DNA from: CAZGSG01 sp964528095
Lineage (GTDB): Bacteria; Bacteroidota; Bacteroidia; Chitinophagales; Chitinophagaceae
Reading direction: 5' to 3'
Length of the DNA: 8,201 bases
NCBI GenBank assembly: GCA_964528095.1
Contig: CAZGSG010000263.1
Location: forward strand, 1-8,201
Part shown: in pieces, positions 5,608 through 8,201 of the stretch
Layout of the letters: each line of letters begins with the position of its first letter
Position numbering within the stretch: the first letter of the stretch is position 1
Program-made: the position numbers and the translations under genes
The notes under the pieces: generated by a model
What the model was told of the DNA's origin: nothing
The model's database searches: none
Seen by the model: only the letters and a program-made list of their open reading frames with translations

Positions 5608-5763
5608 TATTTTAGGCTATATCAGTTTTTGCTTGCTGATTATTGGGCAGTACTATACATCGGGGTCGGCTATTGAATAGTATGATGGCTGAACCTTTCA
5701 CTATTCGCCAGACCCCGCTGAGAATTACCCTGATTGCTGTAGTACGAACACCTGCAAGGACAT
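5608..5763 (+). repeat. Hairpin repeat, copy D
   Basis: Left flank TTTTAGGCTATATCAG corresponds to TTTTCAGGGTATATCGG of copy A. The 57-nt core is 5661-5717 with arms CGGGGTC-GGC and GCC-A-GACCCCG, plus a possible inner stem GAATAG/CTATTC. The right flank runs to GGACAT, about 10 nt short of the stop codon of the dihydrofolate-reductase-family gene, which is read toward the repeat. Confidence 0.85.
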
Positions 5764-5773
5764 ACAACTCGTT

Positions 5774-6331
5774 TTAACGGTTCGTTGTTTTTTCAGGCTC
5801 GTAAGTAAGTTCTACCACTCCGGATTTGAAAACACGGGTGTTTGTTAATTTCAATCCAATCCGCTCTTTCAGATCTTCAAATAAAGGCTTTCCGCTTCCC
5901 AAAACAACGGGATGTACGGATACCTTATAAATGTCAATAAGGCCTAAATTAATAAATGTCTTTATCAGGCTTGCTCCTCCATATAGCCAAATATCTTTAC
6001 CGCCTTGTTTTTTTATTTCTGCTACTTTGTTGGCGATGTCGGAGGTAATGAAAGTAGCTTTTTCATTTTGCCTGTTTTGACTTGAAAAAACAAACTTTTT
6101 TTTAGCATGTATTCCCTGCCACATTGCTTTTTCAGCGGGGCTTGTATTTTCGTCGGGTTGAAAATTTCCCCAGGCGTCATAACTAACTCTTCCATAAAAC
6201 ATCGTGTCTATGCTTGCAATAAATGCGTCAAAGTTCATATCATCGTCCATTATACACCAATCAATTTCTCCGTTTGGCCCTTCGATAAAACTGTCTAAGG
6301 TAACTGCTAAGTTTAAAATTACTTTTTTCAT
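5774..6331 (-). CDS. Dihydrofolate reductase family protein (RibD C-terminal domain type)
   Basis: Predicted cytoplasmic NAD(P)H-dependent reductase of the RibD_C/YyaP-like group; the substrate is unknown, and these proteins are not the housekeeping FolA. The 185-residue length is usual. Family landmarks in order: LNLAVTLDSFIEGPNGEIDW (residues 6-25), the FYGRVSYDAW motif (45-54), then WLYGGASLIKTFINLGLIDI (115-134) and HPVVLGSGKPLF (140-151), which form the cofactor-binding part. The start ATG is preceded by AT-rich DNA with a TAATTTTG -7-like box (6349-6356, minus strand) but no clear -33 box. It lies 66 nt downstream of the AraC regulator on the same strand, so co-transcription is likely. 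The two genes look more AT-rich than the region to their left. Repeat copy D follows the stop. Confidence 0.93.
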   Translation of the reverse strand: MKKVILNLAVTLDSFIEGPNGEIDWCIMDDDMNFDAFIASIDTMFYGRVSYDAWGNFQPDENTSPAEKAMWQGIHAKKKFVFSSQNRQNEKATFITSDIANKVAEIKKQGGKDIWLYGGASLIKTFINLGLIDIYKVSVHPVVLGSGKPLFEDLKERIGLKLTNTRVFKSGVVELTYEPEKTTNR

Positions 6332-6397
6332 ATAAATCTGCTTTTCAGCAAAATTACAGGCAGGTCTTTAGTCCTGATTTGGAAAAATGCGACAAAA

Positions 6398-7132
6398 TTA
6401 GAGCTGGGACGGAGCAAGCCCTGTGTTTCTTTTTACTTCGTTGGTAAGATGCGAATGGTCATAAAAACCACATTCAAAAGCGATATCTGTTAAACTTCGT
6501 TCGTTGACAGCATTTTTAATTATGGACAAAGCGTTTTGGAAACGAACGATGTTTGAATACTCTTTTGGTGTAATTCCAATATATGTTTTGAATTTGCGTT
6601 CTAATTGTCTTACGGTTGTATAGTTTCTTTTAGCAATCTCGTAAATACTAAACCGACCATTTGAGTGGTGAATATCTTCTATAACAGGTTGTAGTTGCGT
6701 ATTGGTATTTCTAACCCTGTCGCTAAAAAACTGGTTAAGATAATTGGTGGGGTGCTGAATGATTTTTCCCAGATCAAATGAATGTGATTTATCAAACTCA
6801 ATGGTACTGTTTGTCAATTCATTTTGTGGTGCATAGCTATAAAAGTTTGAAAAAGTCGCTGGTTTTAGACATACCCCTACTAAATGCGTGTTAACATCAA
6901 TGAAACTCTCTTTAAAAGAAGTCATTGCACCTACAACATAAGTTTTGCCGTGGTCCATTGAAACCGCACCATTATCCGTTCTACAGGTTTCACCTAAATT
7001 AATGACTAATCCAGCGCATCCATCAGGGAAGTTCCGTTCCCATTGTCTATCGTCTTCGCCACCTTTCAATTCCCAGAAAGTATGAATAAAGGGCGCTAAT
7101 TCTATACAAGGTTTTATTTCTCTATAATTCAT
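6398..7132 (-). CDS. AraC-family transcriptional regulator
   Basis: DNA-binding regulator of 244 residues. The N-terminal half (opening REIKPCIELAPFIHTFWELK, with NFPDGCAGLVINLGE at 34-48) is the DUF6597-like sensor domain common in Bacteroidota and related regulators; its ligand is unknown. The C-terminal AraC domain has a first helix-turn-helix at about 161-182 (SIYEIAKRNYTTVRQLERKF) and a second at 213-243 (SLTDIAFECGFYDHSHLTNE, then APSQ). In the second, the usual aromatic-rich GFYDHSHLTNEVKR signature is clear. The protein ends soon after the domain, as is normal. It is followed by the reductase gene, which it may control; a divergent second AraC gene begins 365 nt away. Confidence 0.95.
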   Translation of the reverse strand: MNYREIKPCIELAPFIHTFWELKGGEDDRQWERNFPDGCAGLVINLGETCRTDNGAVSMDHGKTYVVGAMTSFKESFIDVNTHLVGVCLKPATFSNFYSYAPQNELTNSTIEFDKSHSFDLGKIIQHPTNYLNQFFSDRVRNTNTQLQPVIEDIHHSNGRFSIYEIAKRNYTTVRQLERKFKTYIGITPKEYSNIVRFQNALSIIKNAVNERSLTDIAFECGFYDHSHLTNEVKRNTGLAPSQL

Positions 7133-7497
7133 TGATCCTGTAGTGTCGTTATAGCCTGACCATTAACTAATTTATATGCAGGTAAAATTACACAAATGTT
7201 TCAACTGTATATTGACTGGGCATGCTTGCAGCAAGGATGAAAAGATTATATATTGAAAAATCACATGATCTTTCTATTTGGATTCCAGAAAGAAACAAAA
7301 TTTCCGCACCTCAGACCCTACTCCAGGCGAATACTATTTCAAAGGAGCCACCTATTCTAAAAAAATTCTCCAATGTTTGAATTGTGCAGTACCCCCCACA
7401 CCATACGATCTTTACTGTCATTAGCAAAACGATACGCATTCTTTTATAGAACAATTGTTATCTTGCAATCTCCCTTTCGCTTAAGTATTATTAAGGT
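7133..7497. other. Divergent intergenic region between two AraC-type genes
   Basis: This 365-nt AT-rich stretch should hold the promoters of both flanking regulators. I found no full TTTG-N19-TAnnTTTG match on either strand; the nearest is AATGTTTG at about 7371. One inverted repeat is visible: TCTTTCT/AGAAAGA at 7269-7293 with an 11-nt loop. A small one, CTTAA/TTAAG at 7480-7495, lies directly before the ATG at 7498. A 51-codon frame at 7269-7424 without an ATG is probably chance. Confidence 0.5.
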
Positions 7498-8201
7498 ATG
7501 TATTTAACTTCTTTGCCGGATCACGGCAATCCCGATTTTGATGAGAAATTGCACTTTAGAAGGTTTAAAGAGCACAATGTTATTTTTAATACAGTCAGCA
7601 GTTATAGTTTTTGCGACGATCATGTTGGATGCCTGTCTTTCAAAACAATATTACAGGGAGAGGAATGGTATGGTATTGACAACCGCAGGCTGGCAATCCG
7701 TCCGGGGCAATTTCTGATTCTCAATGATGAACAAAATTATTCATGTAGGATAGATACCCAGGATAAGGTGAGAGGGTTATCCGTTTTTTTTCAACCAGAA
7801 TTTGCCTCTTCGATATTCCAGGATTCATTAAAAAACGATATTGAATTACTCGACAACCCTTTCTGCTGGAAAAATAAACAGCCGGCGTTTTTTCAGACAC
7901 TGAACGTTATCGAACCGGAATTACAGCTTCAACTTGCAAATCTCATTTCGGACCTCGAAAACGATGGGTATGATGCCGGAACTGAGGAGTACCTGGTTTT
8001 TTTGTTGCAATACCTTATTAAAACGCATAAATCGGCCTCAAAAAGTTTAACAGGGGTCTCGGCCATCAAACCAAGCTCAAAAATCGAAATCTTCAAACGT
8101 TTGTGTATAGCCAGGGATTTTCTTCATTCCACCTTTATGGAGCAACTGGAACTGACATTCCTTAGTAATACTTCCTGTTTATCCGTTTCCCAACTCCTCG
8201 G
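7498..8201 (+). CDS. AraC-family transcriptional regulator, 3' end outside window
   Basis: Frame open from ATG 7498 to the window edge, 234 residues seen. The start MYLTSLPDHGNPDFDEKLHF leads into a cupin-like sensor domain (about 40-110: GEEWYGIDNRRLAIRPGQFL, then ILNDEQNYSCRID) of the kind found at the N-terminus of AraC regulators in Bacteroidota. A helical linker includes EEYLVFLLQYLIKTHKS, and IEIFKRLCIARDFLHSTF introduces the DNA-binding domain, whose first helix-turn-helix (MEQLELTFLSNTSCLSVSQL) is cut at 8201. About 60-80 residues carrying the second helix-turn-helix should lie beyond the window. No ribosome binding site is seen. The target is unknown; the gene is divergent from the other AraC gene and may share its control region. 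Confidence 0.9.
   Translation, partial: MYLTSLPDHGNPDFDEKLHFRRFKEHNVIFNTVSSYSFCDDHVGCLSFKTILQGEEWYGIDNRRLAIRPGQFLILNDEQNYSCRIDTQDKVRGLSVFFQPEFASSIFQDSLKNDIELLDNPFCWKNKQPAFFQTLNVIEPELQLQLANLISDLENDGYDAGTEEYLVFLLQYLIKTHKSASKSLTGVSAIKPSSKIEIFKRLCIARDFLHSTFMEQLELTFLSNTSCLSVSQLL

Noticed and set aside
5345..5763. Repeat cluster as a CRISPR array or integron attC array
   Set aside because: Units are 96-160 bp apart with conserved flanks and no unique spacers, there are no cas genes, and the arms lack the AAC...GTT ends of attC sites.
3248..5763. Minus-strand reading of the repeats as a conserved peptide (GVWRI..., FNSRPRC)
   Set aside because: Copies A and D keep the frame open, but B and C have stops, and differences between A and D are mostly amino-acid changing, so coding constraint is unlikely.
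6107..6298. 63-codon plus-strand frame
   Set aside because: Antisense to the reductase-family gene, whose motifs are clear.

Overview
This window looks like accessory or peripheral chromosome of a Bacteroidota bacterium, most likely of the Sphingobacteriales type (Pedobacter/Mucilaginibacter-like). The clues are protein style (a Bacteroidota-type KAS III paralog, an AraC regulator with a DUF6597-like N-terminus, an XRE regulator with a DUF4870-like membrane tail, a signal peptide ending SKA-QEP), mostly absent Shine-Dalgarno sequences, and one good Bacteroidota promoter (TTTG, 19 nt, TATATTTG). The genus assignment is inference.

Left part, 1-1012: debris. The C-terminal end of a large serine recombinase (minus strand) runs off the left edge and is broken at its other end. 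It is followed by a decayed plus-strand reading frame (451-834) and a frameshifted small membrane-protein gene (811-974). Then comes an intact small heat shock protein gene (1013-1480) with a strong ribosome binding site and a clear terminator, and a conserved-looking 99-residue unknown protein (1539-1838).

Middle, 1839-3400: a long gene-poor stretch containing a small minus-strand frame interrupted by TGA and a hairpin. It continues with a promoter plus long leader and an 86-residue unknown protein (2660-2920). Next is a broken KAS III (FabH family) gene: only the C-terminal third remains, it has a frameshift and has lost the catalytic His. Its broken end lies exactly at the edge of a 135-bp repeat.

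The most unusual content is that repeat family: four same-orientation copies (one near 3.3 kb, three clustered at 5.35-5.76 kb), each built round a 57-nt hairpin with arms CGGGGTC...GACCCCG. Copies lie just past the stop codons of two unrelated minus-strand genes, so they may act in 3' UTRs or may be a miniature mobile element.

Between the repeats lie a minus-strand pair, an XRE-type DNA-binding protein with three membrane helices (4454-5026) followed by an exported aspartic-protease-like protein (3408-4358), and a 43-residue plus-strand ORF whose stop codon lies inside a perfect terminator stem (5159-5327).

Right part, 5774-8201: a minus-strand pair, AraC-family regulator then dihydrofolate-reductase-family protein, and, divergently, an AraC regulator that runs off the right edge. 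No CRISPR array, tRNA or rRNA was seen.
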